From Shewanella livingstonensis (lineage in GTDB: Bacteria; Pseudomonadota; Gammaproteobacteria; Enterobacterales; Shewanellaceae): 64,000 nucleotides of DNA. Of the stretch, positions 1-9,609 are shown piece after piece (the stretch's first letter is position 1; each line of letters begins with the position of its first letter). Both the position numbers and the translations under genes were made by a program. Location: contig NZ_CP034015.1 in NCBI RefSeq assembly GCF_003855395.1, positions 878,001 to 942,000 on the forward strand, in the 5' to 3' direction. The notes under the pieces were generated by a model. The model saw only the letters and a list, made by a program, of their open reading frames with translations, ran no database searches and was not told the origin of the DNA.

Positions 1-783
1 TTGGAAAAAATCGCAACTATTTTGATAACATTGTTGCGCTAAAAGTTCTGGAGATTGCTGACGTAAATTTGCCATATACTCAACAATATAAGGTAAATAT
101 TGAGGCAAGTTTTTACTCGATTTAGGTTTAGGTCGCATACTGCGTGGTAATAAGTAAGGGCTATCTGTTTCAGCCATTATACGGTTATTGGGGATTAATG
201 GGACTAGCTGTGCTAATGCTTGACCTCGGCGTTCATCACAAATCCAGCCGGTAATACCTATATATAAATCAGCGTCTAAACATTCAATTAACTCATCTTT
301 ACTGCCTGTAAAGCAGTGGAGTAAGGCATTGGTAAGCTGAGGTCGATATTCATTAACAATCGCAATAAAGTCATCATGTGCTTCACGACAATGCATAAGC
401 ACTGGCATATTGAGCTCACAAGCCAGCTCCAATTGTGCTGCAAATGCTTTTCTTTGCACTGGGCGTGGTGAAAAATCGCGATTGTAATCAAGCCCACATT
501 CACCAATAGCAACCACAGAGGATTGCCGAGCAAGTTGTGTTAAACGAATTTTGCTGTGTTGATCCCAAGATGATGCATGATGTGGGTGAACACCGGTGGT
601 GCAGTAGAGTTGTTGTGGGTATTGTTGGCTGGTGGATACAACTTCGGCACTTTCATCAAGATCGCTACCAATAACAATTAACGGCGAAACATGGTGTTTC
701 GCCGCATCATTGATAATAGCGTCAATGTCGTGCTTAAGCCTTTCACTAAGCAGATTGACTGCAATGTCTATGTACTGAGTCAT
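1..783 (-). CDS. tatD: TatD family metal-dependent DNase (C-terminus cut by window edge)
   Basis: Starts at the ATG at 783 and reads leftward for 261 codons without a stop, so the last few residues lie outside the window (E. coli TatD is about 260 residues). The N-terminus has DIAVNL where TatD proper has DIGVNL, not the HxH of the YcfH branch. Family motifs are visible: GVHPHHASSW, VAIGECGLDYNRDFS, a metal-binding MHCREA, LHCFTGSK and AETDSPYLLP. TatD enzymes are cytoplasmic Mg-dependent 3'-5' exonucleases linked to DNA repair and degradation. The gene is last in the tatABC cluster, the usual place in gammaproteobacteria, with one small secreted-protein gene in between. Confidence 0.93.
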   Translation of the reverse strand, partial: MTQYIDIAVNLLSERLKHDIDAIINDAAKHHVSPLIVIGSDLDESAEVVSTSQQYPQQLYCTTGVHPHHASSWDQHSKIRLTQLARQSSVVAIGECGLDYNRDFSPRPVQRKAFAAQLELACELNMPVLMHCREAHDDFIAIVNEYRPQLTNALLHCFTGSKDELIECLDADLYIGITGWICDERRGQALAQLVPLIPNNRIMAETDSPYLLPRSMRPKPKSSKNLPQYLPYIVEYMANLRQQSPELLAQQCYQNSCDFFQ

Positions 784-807
784 ATAATGGTAATTAAAGT
801 AATGAGG

Positions 808-1338
808 CTACTTTAATCGTTTAACTCGAGTCGTTGCATTACGCTCATCGCTACCTAATAAAAATGAGTTTAGTGCACCCGTTTTAATAAATATGCGCTG
901 ACCCTTCTTAATTTTATAGTACTTTGAACTGCTTTGTTTCCACACTTGGCCATTATTGAGTGTGATAATAAATGCGCCAAGAGCATCTTTCTTTATGCTA
1001 ACAACTTCAGAGTAAATTTTATCAACTTCATCCTCTATTACTTTCCTCTGTAAGCCAAAATCCTCAACGCTTAGTGCTTGAGGACTTGCTACCACAGCCG
1101 ATGGCGCTGCTGGCGTAGTAGGTCTTGGTGCTACAGATGGAGTAATCTTTGTCGGGCTCGCAGTTGTCATAATATGCGCACTAGGTTTAGCATTAGCAGC
1201 TAAGGCGTCATAACAAGTTAATCGCACAGTTTTGTCCGTTTTAGCGGCACATATAGACAGTTGCTGGCCAAGATTAGTATTGGCATATGCATTAGCTGAC
1301 ATCAATATGATCCCAGCAGCAATTAAACTTAAGCGCAT
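808..1338 (-). CDS. Small secreted protein of unknown function
   Basis: 176 residues. The first 19 residues form a clear Sec signal peptide (hydrophobic core, cleavage near ANAYA-NT). The mature N-terminus has a Cys pair in the pattern LSICAAK..RLTCYDALA, also seen in VasI-like periplasmic proteins. A Pro/Ala/Thr-rich linker follows (about residues 55-85), then a C-terminal beta-rich segment (ITLNNGQVWKQ...KKGQRIFIKTG) of the kind found in small periplasmic proteins. The start follows an AAGGA ribosome binding site. It sits between tatC and tatD on the same strand, probably co-transcribed. Function unknown; a periplasmic location is an inference from the signal. Confidence 0.8.
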   Translation of the reverse strand: MRLSLIAAGIILMSANAYANTNLGQQLSICAAKTDKTVRLTCYDALAANAKPSAHIMTTASPTKITPSVAPRPTTPAAPSAVVASPQALSVEDFGLQRKVIEDEVDKIYSEVVSIKKDALGAFIITLNNGQVWKQSSSKYYKIKKGQRIFIKTGALNSFLLGSDERNATTRVKRLK

Positions 1339-1389
1339 TGGCTCTTCCTTATTATTTTATTTTTAACCTGCAGAGACTTCTTTTATCGC

Positions 1390-2136
1390 TTAATTTTCAG
1401 CTTGTTCATTCTCTGGCTCATCTTCTTTTTTGCTATAAAAGCGTGCGGCGATTAATCCACCTTCAAACAATAACAGCATTGGTATTGCTAGCATAGTCTG
1501 CGAGATGATATCAGGTGGTGTGAGCACCATGCCAACAACAAAAGCACCGACAACAATATAAGGACGTTTTTGGCGTAACTCATCAGGTGTGGTTACACCA
1601 GCCCAGCAGAGCAAAACCACTGCCACAGGAATTTCAAATGCTAAACCAAAAGCAAAAAATAGTTTTAAAATAAAACTTAAATAACTGCTGATATCGGTAG
1701 CTACTTGGACACCTTCAGGGACTACGCTGGTAAAAAATCCAAATACGACTGGGAAAACAATATAGTAGGCAAAAGCAATTCCGAGGTAAAACAGCAGGGT
1801 ACTGCTGGCTAATAAAGGTACTACTAAGCGCTTTTCATGTTTGTATAACCCTGGGGCAACAAACGACCATACTTGATAAAGTACGTAGGGAATAGCAATG
1901 AAGAAGGCTAATACCAGTGTTAATTTGAACGGTGCAAAAAAGGGCGCAGCAACGTCGGTTGCAATCATGCTGCCTGTTGCAGGCAGCGATCGCATTAACG
2001 GTAAGGCGATGTAGTGATAAATATCGTTAGCCCAATACACAATAGTAATGAATACGAGTAACACGCTGCCAATAGCTTTAAGCAATTTATTACGTAATTC
2101 AAGCAAATGGCTAATAAGCGGTTGCTGTTGCGACAT
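1390..2136 (-). CDS. tatC: Sec-independent (Tat) translocase subunit TatC
   Basis: 248 residues, the normal TatC length, with six predicted membrane helices. The cytoplasmic N-terminus carries the conserved [11 protein letters not shown], and the first periplasmic loop has the conserved Pro-rich region. TatC with TatB recognises twin-arginine signal peptides in the inner membrane and recruits TatA to form the folded-protein translocon. The C-terminus after the last helix is short and acidic ([11 protein letters not shown]). The gene begins 3 bases after the tatB stop, so the two are surely translated from one message. Confidence 0.97.
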   Translation of the reverse strand: MSQQQPLISHLLELRNKLLKAIGSVLLVFITIVYWANDIYHYIALPLMRSLPATGSMIATDVAAPFFAPFKLTLVLAFFIAIPYVLYQVWSFVAPGLYKHEKRLVVPLLASSTLLFYLGIAFAYYIVFPVVFGFFTSVVPEGVQVATDISSYLSFILKLFFAFGLAFEIPVAVVLLCWAGVTTPDELRQKRPYIVVGAFVVGMVLTPPDIISQTMLAIPMLLLFEGGLIAARFYSKKEDEPENEQAEN

Positions 2137-2139
2137 GGA

Positions 2140-2553
2140 TTATCCGTTTGATTTAGGGGTTGAACTGCTTTCGCTGGTCACTTCAGTTGACTTAACTTCT
2201 GCGACAGGGGCCGGTGTATCAGATGATTTTGTTGGAGCGACAGATGGTGTGTCTTCAACCTTATAAGGTCGATTTACAGACTCAGCAGCTTTCTTCAATT
2301 GATCAATTGATTCTTGTAGCTCTGGCGATAAGTTAGCTAAACCTTTGCTTTCAGCTTTTTTTAAATCAGCATGTAGCTGATCAATCTTAAGCTCTTGTTC
2401 AAGTTCATCTTTGACAGAGTTAGCCATGCGCTTAAGCGCACGGATCCAACCTGTTATTGAACGTACTGCAACCGGAAGTCTTTCGGGGCCTAGAACTACT
2501 AGCCCCAAAATACCGATCAGCAGCAGCTCCATAAAGCCGATACCGTCAAACAT
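2140..2553 (-). CDS. tatB: Sec-independent (Tat) translocase subunit TatB
   Basis: 137 residues. A single N-terminal membrane helix (about residues 6-21) is followed by the hinge motif GPERLP, which is diagnostic of TatB, then a long amphipathic helix ([19 protein letters not shown]). The tail from about residue 90 is low-complexity, rich in Pro, Ser, Thr and Val. TatB forms the substrate-receptor complex with TatC at the inner membrane. It lies between tatA (6 bases away) and tatC (3 bases away) in one operon. Confidence 0.97.
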   Translation of the reverse strand: MFDGIGFMELLLIGILGLVVLGPERLPVAVRSITGWIRALKRMANSVKDELEQELKIDQLHADLKKAESKGLANLSPELQESIDQLKKAAESVNRPYKVEDTPSVAPTKSSDTPAPVAEVKSTEVTSESSSTPKSNG

Positions 2554-2559
2554 AATAAA

Positions 2560-2799
2560 TTACGCCTGTTTATCTTTAGATTCAGGTTGCTTTTCTTCAG
2601 CCTGTTGCGAAGTCGCTGCTGTCTGGTCTTTATCTTTGTCTTCTAATGTTTTACTTTCATCTTCTGGCGTCATGGCGTTTTTAAAGCCTTTTACAGCTCC
2701 ACCTAAATCACCGCCCAAAGAACGTAATTTTTTAGTTCCAAATAATAGAATGACAATTAACGCTACGATTAGAAGCTGCCAAATACTGATGCCGCCCAT
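2560..2799 (-). CDS. tatA: Sec-independent (Tat) translocase subunit TatA
   Basis: 79 residues. An N-terminal membrane helix ([17 protein letters not shown]) leads into the family hinge [20 protein letters not shown] and an amphipathic helix. The C-terminal half is highly charged (Lys, Asp, Glu, Gln). TatA oligomerises to form the protein-conducting element of the Tat pathway. It is the first tat gene in the cluster, about 110 bases downstream of ubiB; this gap could hold a tat promoter, although none is obvious. Confidence 0.97.
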   Translation of the reverse strand: MGGISIWQLLIVALIVILLFGTKKLRSLGGDLGGAVKGFKNAMTPEDESKTLEDKDKDQTAATSQQAEEKQPESKDKQA

Positions 2800-2909
2800 G
2801 AAGATTATCCTCTTTAAATAAAAAATGGTTTTTGTAAAAAAGTTATTTCAAAATCCACAATACCACCCAATTCTTTAAGTATTATGAACGTCTCATAAAT
2901 TAGTGCTAG

Positions 2910-4559
2910 CTAAAATTTACGATTCTTTGGCCTAGATCGCCATCCTACCGCCCAAATCACTATGCCAACACCAATACAGGTATACGCTGGCCATAGTGTA
3001 ACTATTTGAGTAAATAAAATTGTGCCACAGATCAATAATACTGCAGAAGTGATCAGTAGATAATTGCTCTTATGAGATTTCTGTTGATATCTCAGATACT
3101 TATCTAGCATTTGCTGTTGAGTGCCAAGTAATTTACGACCTAATTTTAAGTTGTCATAAATCAGCTCAGGAAACTCGGGTAGTTTATCTGCCCAAAACGG
3201 TGCATTTGATTTTACCTTGTTGAACATAGCTTTAGGACCAACTTGTTCAGACATCCAGTTTTCTAAGAACGGTTTTGCCGTTTGCCACAAATCTAATTGT
3301 GGGTATAACTGGCGGCCTAGGCCTTCAATGTACAATAAGGTTTTTTCCAGTAGAACCAACTGGGGTTGGACCACTATGTCAAAGTGACGCGCGGTTCTAA
3401 ACAGTTCTAGCAGTACATGGCCAAATGAAATTTCATCCAGTGGTTTATTAAACATGGGTTCACATACCACTTTTACGGCTTGCTCAAAAGCAATAATATC
3501 GGTGTGTTCCGAGACCCAGCCAGACTCAATATACAGCTGAGCAATCCGGTGATAATCACGATTAAAAAAGGCTAAAAAGTTTTCTGCAAGGTAGCGTTTA
3601 TCCACCTCGGTTAAGGTGCCCATAATGCCGCAGTCTAGACCTATATAGAATGGGTCGTCTGGATGTTCACGACTGATAAAGATGTTACCAGGATGCATGT
3701 CGGCATGGAAAAAATTATCACGAAATACTTGCGTAAAAAACAGTTCTACGCCGCGCTCAGCAAGCAGTTTAAAGTTGGTGCCTTGGGCGCGTAGCGCTTC
3801 AGTATCAGAGACGGGGATACCGTAAATCCGCTCCATAACCATTAATCGTTGGTAACTGTGTTCTTCGTAAACAAAAGGCACATACAGTGAGTTAGAGTCG
3901 ATAAAATTATTGCGCAGCTTTATGGCATTAAGCGCTTCAAGTTTGAGATTTAGCTCGCCTAAAATAGTCGTTTGATAATCTTCAATCACTTCTGCAGGAC
4001 GTAAGCGATTACCTTCACCGAGTATTGCTTCGAGTATATTAGCTGTTTGGGTCATTAACTGTAAGTCAGCTAAAATTTGCTGTTCGACATTAGGCCGCAA
4101 TACTTTAAGCACAACTTCTTTGCCGTTAGATTTTAAAATGGCGGTATGAACTTGTGAAATAGAAGCCGATGCTAATGGGATATCGTTAAAATCATCAAAA
4201 TAGGTAGTGATAGGAGCGCCAAGCTCAGCTTCAATGGCTTCACGCGCTAAAGCGGAGTCAAACGGTGGCACTCGGTCTTGTAACATCGCTAATTGGTAAG
4301 CCCATTCGTCGTCAAGTAAGTCACGACGAGTCGACAACATTTGCCCTAGTTTGATGTATACCGGTCCTAAATCTTGCATTGCCAGTTTTAGGCGTTCGGC
4401 AGCGGATTTATTTTTATGTTTATTGCGGATCCAAAATAAACTATTACGCAGGATTGAGAAATACCAAGGCTTTTTGTGTCGAGGAATTAAGTCATCTAGA
4501 CCAAAATGTAAAATGGTTTTAATGACATGGTAACCACGCCTGATACTTGCAGTTGTCAT
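2910..4559 (-). CDS. ubiB: UbiB, atypical kinase-like protein of ubiquinone synthesis
   Basis: 549 residues, matching E. coli UbiB (546). The family KxGQ motif is present in [15 protein letters not shown], followed by the nucleotide-binding core (EVVLKVLRP) and [11 protein letters not shown] / LDCGIMG, corresponding to catalytic-loop and metal-binding segments of the ABC1/ADCK fold. Two C-terminal membrane helices (about residues 495-540) anchor it to the inner membrane, ending in a basic tail. UbiB is needed for coenzyme Q synthesis, probably through ATPase activity on lipid intermediates. Its ATG overlaps the ubiJ stop by ATGA, indicating translational coupling. Confidence 0.97.
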   Translation of the reverse strand: MTTASIRRGYHVIKTILHFGLDDLIPRHKKPWYFSILRNSLFWIRNKHKNKSAAERLKLAMQDLGPVYIKLGQMLSTRRDLLDDEWAYQLAMLQDRVPPFDSALAREAIEAELGAPITTYFDDFNDIPLASASISQVHTAILKSNGKEVVLKVLRPNVEQQILADLQLMTQTANILEAILGEGNRLRPAEVIEDYQTTILGELNLKLEALNAIKLRNNFIDSNSLYVPFVYEEHSYQRLMVMERIYGIPVSDTEALRAQGTNFKLLAERGVELFFTQVFRDNFFHADMHPGNIFISREHPDDPFYIGLDCGIMGTLTEVDKRYLAENFLAFFNRDYHRIAQLYIESGWVSEHTDIIAFEQAVKVVCEPMFNKPLDEISFGHVLLELFRTARHFDIVVQPQLVLLEKTLLYIEGLGRQLYPQLDLWQTAKPFLENWMSEQVGPKAMFNKVKSNAPFWADKLPEFPELIYDNLKLGRKLLGTQQQMLDKYLRYQQKSHKSNYLLITSAVLLICGTILFTQIVTLWPAYTCIGVGIVIWAVGWRSRPKNRKF

Positions 4560-5176
4560 TGAGGTATTTTATCTCTTAATTGGGCTATCTTGGCTTCGAT
4601 ACGATCAGTTTGGCTAACCAGTTCATCCAGATTATCACGAAAATGCAGCCATTCAACTTTATGTGGTGCTAGGCGATATTCTTCAGTAGTTAACTGGCTG
4701 ATGTGCGCGCGTGTTTTCTGGAAAACCTGCTTAATATCGAGGCTGAATTGTTTGGCACTAGTGACTATTTTATGTGTTGGAGCATCACCTATGTAACGTG
4801 ATAATGGCTCGGCAAAATCAACATGAATGTGCTGTAAATAGTGGCTTAACGATTGTAATAATTGAATATCGCCTTGTAAACTGAGCTTATCTTGTTTGAT
4901 GAGCTCAGTTAAATTGGCACCTTCTGTTAACTGATATAAGGTCGACACATCAGCCCGCACGGTTACCGCAATGTCACCTTCATAATGGCTGAGCACTTGA
5001 AGTTGCTTAGCAAACACTAAATAAATAGGCCAGTTTAATTGACTCAGCTGAATACAAAATACTTTGCCGTGCAATGATTTCTGCCGTGCATAGTCATTTT
5101 TAGCCTGTGCTGGCAGCTTGTTAAAAGCAGTTTCAATTGCGGCACAAGTTAACAAAGCAAAGTGATTGGGTAACAT
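4556..5176 (-). CDS. ubiJ: UbiJ, ubiquinone biosynthesis accessory factor (SCP2 domain)
   Basis: 206 residues, as for E. coli UbiJ (201). The N-terminal two thirds match an SCP2 lipid-binding fold, with the [16 protein letters not shown] and [16 protein letters not shown] strands; the C-terminal third is helical and likely coiled coil ([20 protein letters not shown]). UbiJ binds the lipid intermediates of coenzyme Q and organises the soluble Ubi complex with UbiK. The start overlaps the ubiE stop by one base (TAATG) and the stop overlaps ubiB by four, so ubiE-ubiJ-ubiB is a tight operon. Confidence 0.95.
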   Translation of the reverse strand: MLPNHFALLTCAAIETAFNKLPAQAKNDYARQKSLHGKVFCIQLSQLNWPIYLVFAKQLQVLSHYEGDIAVTVRADVSTLYQLTEGANLTELIKQDKLSLQGDIQLLQSLSHYLQHIHVDFAEPLSRYIGDAPTHKIVTSAKQFSLDIKQVFQKTRAHISQLTTEEYRLAPHKVEWLHFRDNLDELVSQTDRIEAKIAQLRDKIPQ

Positions 5177-5931
5177 TAGAACTTATAACCTCTATGCAAT
5201 GCGACAACGCCATCAGTCATATTGGTGTAGTCAACTTGCTCAAATCCAGCATCAACCATCATCTGCTTAAGTGTTTCTTGATCTGGGTGCATACGAATTG
5301 ATTCGGCTAGGTATTCATAGCTGTCAGCATCTTTGGTAATGAGCGCACCCATTTTTGGCAATACTTTAAAGCTGTACATATCGTACACTTTACGCATTAA
5401 TTCATGTTTAGGTGTTGAGAACTCAAGTACTAATAGTTTTCCGCCTGGTTTTAATACCCGCAGCATTGAGCGCAATGCGGCATCTTTGTCAGTTACATTA
5501 CGCAATCCAAAAGCGATAGTGATGATATCAAAATGGTTATCTGGAAACGGCAGTGCTTCAGCATTTGCTTGTACATAACTGACATTATTGACGATGCCTT
5601 TATCTCGTAATTTGGTGCGACCTACTTTGAGCATCGAATCATTAATATCAGCAAGTACCACTTGACCACGATCGCCGACTAAGTGTGAAAACTTAGCTGT
5701 AAGATCACCCGTTCCGCCAGCTAAATCAAGTACTTTCATACCAGGTCTTGCAGCCGCTACTTCAATAGTGTGGCGCTTCCAAAAACGGTGAACGCCAAAA
5801 GACATCACATCATTCATAATGTCGTATTTTGCTGCCACAGAATGAAACACGTCAGCGACTAAGTCTGCTTTTTTATCGGCTTCGACAGTTTTATATCCAA
5901 AATGAGTGTTTTTTGGTTCGCCTTCAGACAT
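5176..5931 (-). CDS. ubiE: UbiE, demethylmenaquinone / 2-polyprenyl-6-methoxy-benzoquinol C-methyltransferase
   Basis: 251 residues from the ATG at 5931, giving the typical [16 protein letters not shown] start and the same length as E. coli UbiE. An upstream in-frame extension to 6027 is open but uncharacteristic. SAM-binding motifs: [15 protein letters not shown] (motif I), [11 protein letters not shown], and [15 protein letters not shown] followed by [13 protein letters not shown], all standard for UbiE. It methylates ring carbon intermediates of both ubiquinone and menaquinone, which fits a respiratory generalist. First gene of the ubiE-ubiJ-ubiB-tat cluster. Confidence 0.97.
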   Translation of the reverse strand: MSEGEPKNTHFGYKTVEADKKADLVADVFHSVAAKYDIMNDVMSFGVHRFWKRHTIEVAAARPGMKVLDLAGGTGDLTAKFSHLVGDRGQVVLADINDSMLKVGRTKLRDKGIVNNVSYVQANAEALPFPDNHFDIITIAFGLRNVTDKDAALRSMLRVLKPGGKLLVLEFSTPKHELMRKVYDMYSFKVLPKMGALITKDADSYEYLAESIRMHPDQETLKQMMVDAGFEQVDYTNMTDGVVALHRGYKF

Positions 5932-6187
5932 TGGTATATTCCTATAATGTGCGATTATTAATAGCAAGTGTATGCCATTGCGAATGATTGCTGAAATGCT
6001 GCGATGCGAGAGTGTGACAACAATCAATTAGTTGTCTTACCTTGCACCTAATCTGCATTCCACATCAACTTGAACACAGCAATGAACTTCGCGTCAATTA
6101 GCCCTACTAAATATCAGCGATTAAGGCTAAAAATTTGCCCTGCATTAGAGCATAAAATTAGTGTTTAATGAATAGCTGCTACTGATT

Positions 6188-7216
6188 CTAATTCAGACGG
6201 GTTAATCGTCCCTGAAGATAAGCATAAATTAACTCACTGAGACCTTGGCCAGCATCGCGATAACCCGCTTCTACTCCTGCGTGATGACATGCTGGGGCTG
6301 TTTCTGCAAAGTGGACGTAACGGCATGAACAATGCTTAGCGATGTAATGCACATAATGACAAGCATCAAGTAGCGGAATACCTGCAAATGTAGCCGCGCT
6401 GCTGGGCATATTAGCAATCGAGTCGACATCAAGTTCTAATGCTACTGGCAGTTGAGCTTGATTTAATGATGTTGCAATTTGTTTTAATGCAGCCTCAAGT
6501 GGTAGTTCACGACGAACCCAGATTTGTTGCAAGCTGTGCCATGTAGCGCCAAATAGGCTCAATTGTTCTAGGGTAGCTTCACTGTTTTTTAGCTCATGCA
6601 ATCCCAAAATATGATAATGGTCGAGGGCGCCATTGGCAGCGGCATAACTAAAGCCATTACCACTGTGGCGACCTTCTCGAAGCCTAAAATCACTGTGTGG
6701 GTCAAGGTTAACTGCAGCAACTGGCAAGCCTGTAACGGCTTTCGTCGCCATTAATAAGCCATAAGCATTGTTGTGGCCGCCGCCTATTACGATAGGTTCT
6801 AACCCTGCTTGCATTATTTCACTGATAGCAGTAATGACGATGTCATCTAGTTGCGCGGTTGCGAGACGCAATTGTTCTACGGTAGCGGTTGTTGGTAACG
6901 ATGTATCGAGACTAATTTGGCCTAAAATGGCACATTCGTTACCATTAAGAAATCGATTGGACTGTAAATTGATCAACTGTTTCATGCTAGCGATAAAAGC
7001 ATCATCAGCCCCGCCTCGTCCGAGGTTAGCCCGTGGCCCCACATCTTCTGCAATGGCAATAATGGCAAACTGGGCGCCACTAGATTTGGCCTGTTGGGCA
7101 TTTTGCGCTAATGACAGTTCAGCAGATGCCAGATAAACCTGTTGGCCTATTTTGGTTTCATTAAGGCGGACGGTTAATAGTGTATCGCAGTGTTGCTGGG
7201 TAAATGCGCTAAACAT
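6188..7216 (-). CDS. Arginase-superfamily hydrolase, formimidoylglutamase-type (HutG-like)
   Basis: 342 residues from the ATG at 7216, preceded by TGGAG at good spacing; an upstream GTG at 7234 is open but lacks such a site. Binuclear Mn ligands of the ureohydrolase family are visible: His148 in GGGHNNAYG (family GGDH), Asp172/His174/Asp176 in NLDPHSDFR (family DAHxD), and Asp263/Asp265 in LELDVDSIA. The last motif lacks the usual DP ending. The family hydrolyses guanidino or formimino groups. Formimidoylglutamase is the best guess because Shewanella HutG proteins look like this, but no hut gene is adjacent, so the substrate is uncertain. Confidence 0.75.
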   Translation of the reverse strand: MFSAFTQQHCDTLLTVRLNETKIGQQVYLASAELSLAQNAQQAKSSGAQFAIIAIAEDVGPRANLGRGGADDAFIASMKQLINLQSNRFLNGNECAILGQISLDTSLPTTATVEQLRLATAQLDDIVITAISEIMQAGLEPIVIGGGHNNAYGLLMATKAVTGLPVAAVNLDPHSDFRLREGRHSGNGFSYAAANGALDHYHILGLHELKNSEATLEQLSLFGATWHSLQQIWVRRELPLEAALKQIATSLNQAQLPVALELDVDSIANMPSSAATFAGIPLLDACHYVHYIAKHCSCRYVHFAETAPACHHAGVEAGYRDAGQGLSELIYAYLQGRLTRLN

Positions 7217-7594
7217 GATGGTTCTCCAAATCACATAGGCAAAAAACCTGAAAATCTAAGGTGCAGAGTGTCATTATCGGTTTGCGTTCTAATTCTAGTC
7301 TTGTTCTCGCCCCAAAATGCTAGTTATTGCTTACATTTTAGACGACGAGATGGGCCGATGATGGACTCTCAAAAGCGGTTTTTAGACGCCAACCACCGGT
7401 AACCATTTTAGGCGTAGAATAACTAAAGCATGCAAATGATCATCTTGCCTGACAATTAAGCCATTCTCGCTGAACTAAGCCTATTGAGATAGCTATACCC
7501 AAGCTATAAAAAAACCAGCATAGCTGGTTTTTAAATTAGTTTGTAAAGTAATAGTTTGCCAGTTTGTTAAAAAGCTAACCCTACCATAGAGTTA
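7217..7594. other. Intergenic region between rraA and the hydrolase gene
   Basis: 378 bases without a supportable gene. The right half holds the rraA terminator hairpin (listed separately), and the left end must contain the promoter of the minus-strand hydrolase gene. No clear operator was recognised. Confidence 0.5.
7508..7532 (-). terminator. Rho-independent terminator downstream of rraA
   Basis: AAAACCAGC / GCTGGTTTT stem with a 3-base loop and A/T runs on both sides, so it can act on either strand. It lies about 60 bases past the rraA stop. Confidence 0.75.
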
Positions 7595-8080
7595 CTATTC
7601 AATATCTAGTGGTTCTGGAGACAAAATTACGCCAGTGTTATCGGCATAGATATGGTCACCCGGTAAGAAGGTCACGCCACCAAAATTTACTGGAATTTCA
7701 ATTTCGCCTATTCCGTTACTTTCAGCGCCAACAGGGATCGAAGCCAGCGCTTGAATACCAATATCAAGTTCTTCAAGGGCATCAACGTCACGCACTGAAC
7801 CGTAAATGAGAATGCCTTCCCAGTTATTGGCAACAGCAAGTTCAGCAATTCTGGCATCAAGCAGAGCCCGTCTTAATGAGCCACCGCCATCAACAAGCAA
7901 TACTTTACCTTCACCATCTTCTTCTAAGGCTTCAGCAATCAGACCATTGTCTTCAAAACACTTAATTGTACTGATTGAGCCACCGAAGGAGCTGCAACCA
8001 CCGTAGTTACTGAACATTGGTTCGACGACATCGACGACATCTATATACATGTCGCACAGTTCTGAGGTGTTGTATTCCAT
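7595..8080 (-). CDS. rraA: RraA, inhibitor of ribonuclease E
   Basis: 161 residues, the same size as E. coli RraA. Recognisable segments are [19 protein letters not shown] at the N-terminus, [41 protein letters not shown] and [19 protein letters not shown]. RraA forms a ring trimer that binds the C-terminal scaffold of RNase E and slows mRNA decay. The ATG is preceded by an AGGAG site. In E. coli it lies near menA; here its neighbours are unrelated and it appears monocistronic. Confidence 0.95.
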   Translation of the reverse strand: MEYNTSELCDMYIDVVDVVEPMFSNYGGCSSFGGSISTIKCFEDNGLIAEALEEDGEGKVLLVDGGGSLRRALLDARIAELAVANNWEGILIYGSVRDVDALEELDIGIQALASIPVGAESNGIGEIEIPVNFGGVTFLPGDHIYADNTGVILSPEPLDIE

Positions 8081-8416
8081 ATTTCACTCCTGTTGGACAG
8101 CAAAGGTAAATTGCTGGGTAAAGCAAAGTTAAATGAATTATATGAGCTTTTTATGAAAATAAAAGCCTTATCAATCACTCGATTGTTATAAATCAACTTA
8201 TGGTGTTACATATGCCTAAATAACGGATTAGCCTAAATAGAGAACAGGGATCAAATTTGGAAGTAATTTTCTTTCAAATTGAACCAATTAGTCGATATAT
8301 GTTGATTTAGGTCATCCTAATACGTTTTTTAATTACATTTTTGTTCAACATTTTGTTAGCATATTGGCAGATTAATTAATGTTAGTTTACAAAATAATGC
8401 TAGCTTTAGGGGCAAG

Positions 8417-8464
8417 GAATCCTCGTTACGCTTACGGAAGGCAGAGAGCCTGAAACAGAGGTTC
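8417..8464 (+). promoter_or_regulatory. Candidate structured leader that can sequester a ribosome binding site
   Basis: GAATCCTC at 8417-8424 can pair with GAGGTTC at 8458-8464 (one bulged U). This closes a junction that contains an AGGC-AGAGA-GCCT hairpin (8439-8451) and the unpaired-looking GTTACGCTTACGG and TGAAAC segments. GAGG at 8458-8461 is the Shine-Dalgarno site of the ATG at 8467, so the closing stem would hide it. This is the architecture of a translational riboswitch or other cis-regulatory RNA. No known class was recognised; it may also be chance pairing. Confidence 0.4.
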
Positions 8465-8466
8465 TT

Positions 8467-8715
8467 ATGGAAAATATCAATATTATTGAAGTCTTAGGGT
8501 ATGCCGCATCAGTTATGGTCGCTATTTCTTTGATGATGAAAGACATCGTTTTATTAAGATGTTTAAATTTTCTCGGTTGTTCTTTCTTTGTTGCTTACGG
8601 GTATTCAATCGAAGCGTGGCCAGTGGCAGGCATGAATGCCTTTGTCGCCTGTATTAATATTTATCACTTAGTGAAGATTTATCGTAATAAAAGCGAACAG
8701 CCGCAAACAGCATAA
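8467..8715 (+). CDS. Small inner-membrane protein, YgjV-like
   Basis: 82 residues with two to three hydrophobic helices (about 6-23, 27-46 and 50-68) and a short basic-polar tail (KIYRNKSEQPQTA). The pattern GYAASVMVAISLMMKDIVLLRCLNFLGCSFFVAYG resembles one repeat of the YgjV membrane family, with conserved asparagines in the second and third helices; the assignment is tentative and the function unknown. It is monocistronic, with a strong terminator about 50 bases downstream and the structured leader immediately upstream. Confidence 0.75.
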   Translation: MENINIIEVLGYAASVMVAISLMMKDIVLLRCLNFLGCSFFVAYGYSIEAWPVAGMNAFVACINIYHLVKIYRNKSEQPQTA

Positions 8716-8764
8716 CGTTTGTTAAAGTGAGTTTAATTACCTGACGATAATCAGAATTTAAATG

Positions 8765-8796
8765 TCCCTTCATACTTGTATGAGGGGATTTTTTTT
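8765..8796 (+). terminator. Rho-independent terminator of the YgjV-like gene
   Basis: TCCCTTCATA / TATGAGGGGA stem (8765-8774 with 8779-8788), loop CTTG, followed by eight or more T residues on the plus strand. Confidence 0.88.
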
Positions 8797-9023
8797 ATAA
8801 CGGTTCTATTCATCTGTCAATCATTTCAATGGGGTTGCTTGCTTTTTATGGTTCAAAAATTAAGTATAAGTACTACTTCATTTCTGTTGTCATAAAACCT
8901 TAGGCTAACTGTCACCTCGTGTTCATTACCCCTGTCTATTATCTAAACTGTTAACAAATACGTAACTTTAGTCGGATGAATATTACAAAAATAATATTGC
9001 CGACGTTTGGCATGGAGTCAAGC

Positions 9024-9539
9024 ATGAAGACAAGTATCAGTCAGCTAGATAAATATTGGTTTTATTGGATTGTGCAATTTAGCCGAGATAACTGCTTGAG
9101 TAAGGCTGCAAAGCAAATATCTGCAACCGCTGATGGGCATTATTATGTTTATTTATCGGTCGCATTATTGTTTTTTCATCCAAATGGACAGCATTTTTTT
9201 AATTTAGTGCTCGGCAGTTTTATGGTTGAATTTCCGTTGTATTTGTTGCTCAAAAATAGCATTCGCCGTCACCGTCCTTGTCATGCTTTAGCTGAGTTTG
9301 ACTCAGGCTTTGAACCGTTGGATAAATTTAGCTTACCTTCAGGACACACTGCTGGTGCATTTGTGTTTGCGAGCGTGATCAATGTGGTATTTCCTGTTTT
9401 GGCTCCAATTGTCTTTGCTTGGGCTTGTTTTGTTGGCACATCACGTATTGCCCTTGGTGTGCACTATCCTTTAGACATTATAGCTGGAACTCTACTGGGG
9501 ATGGGATCGGTATTACTTGTCGAACAACTCATATTGTAA
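9024..9539 (+). CDS. Membrane-associated PAP2-family phosphatase
   Basis: The ATG at 9024 is favoured (GGAG at 9013-9017); the frame stays open back to 8976. About 171 residues. The three signature motifs of type 2 phosphatidic acid phosphatases are complete: KNSIRRHRP (KxxxxxxRP), SLPSGHTAG (PSGH) and SRIALGVHYPLD (SRxxxxxHxxxD). Several membrane helices surround them. Such enzymes dephosphorylate phosphatidic acid or undecaprenyl pyrophosphate at the inner membrane. It lies 70 bases upstream of a lipid-type glycosyltransferase gene on the same strand, suggesting a shared role in a lipid or glycolipid step (inference). The 8716-9023 gap holds only a terminator and AT-rich DNA. Confidence 0.88.
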   Translation: MKTSISQLDKYWFYWIVQFSRDNCLSKAAKQISATADGHYYVYLSVALLFFHPNGQHFFNLVLGSFMVEFPLYLLLKNSIRRHRPCHALAEFDSGFEPLDKFSLPSGHTAGAFVFASVINVVFPVLAPIVFAWACFVGTSRIALGVHYPLDIIAGTLLGMGSVLLVEQLIL

Positions 9540-9609
9540 CCGCTCATACAGTGATAAGTGTTGCGTGTTTCAATCTTGATAATTCAGCCATGGAGGAAGG
9601 TAAGTCGAT

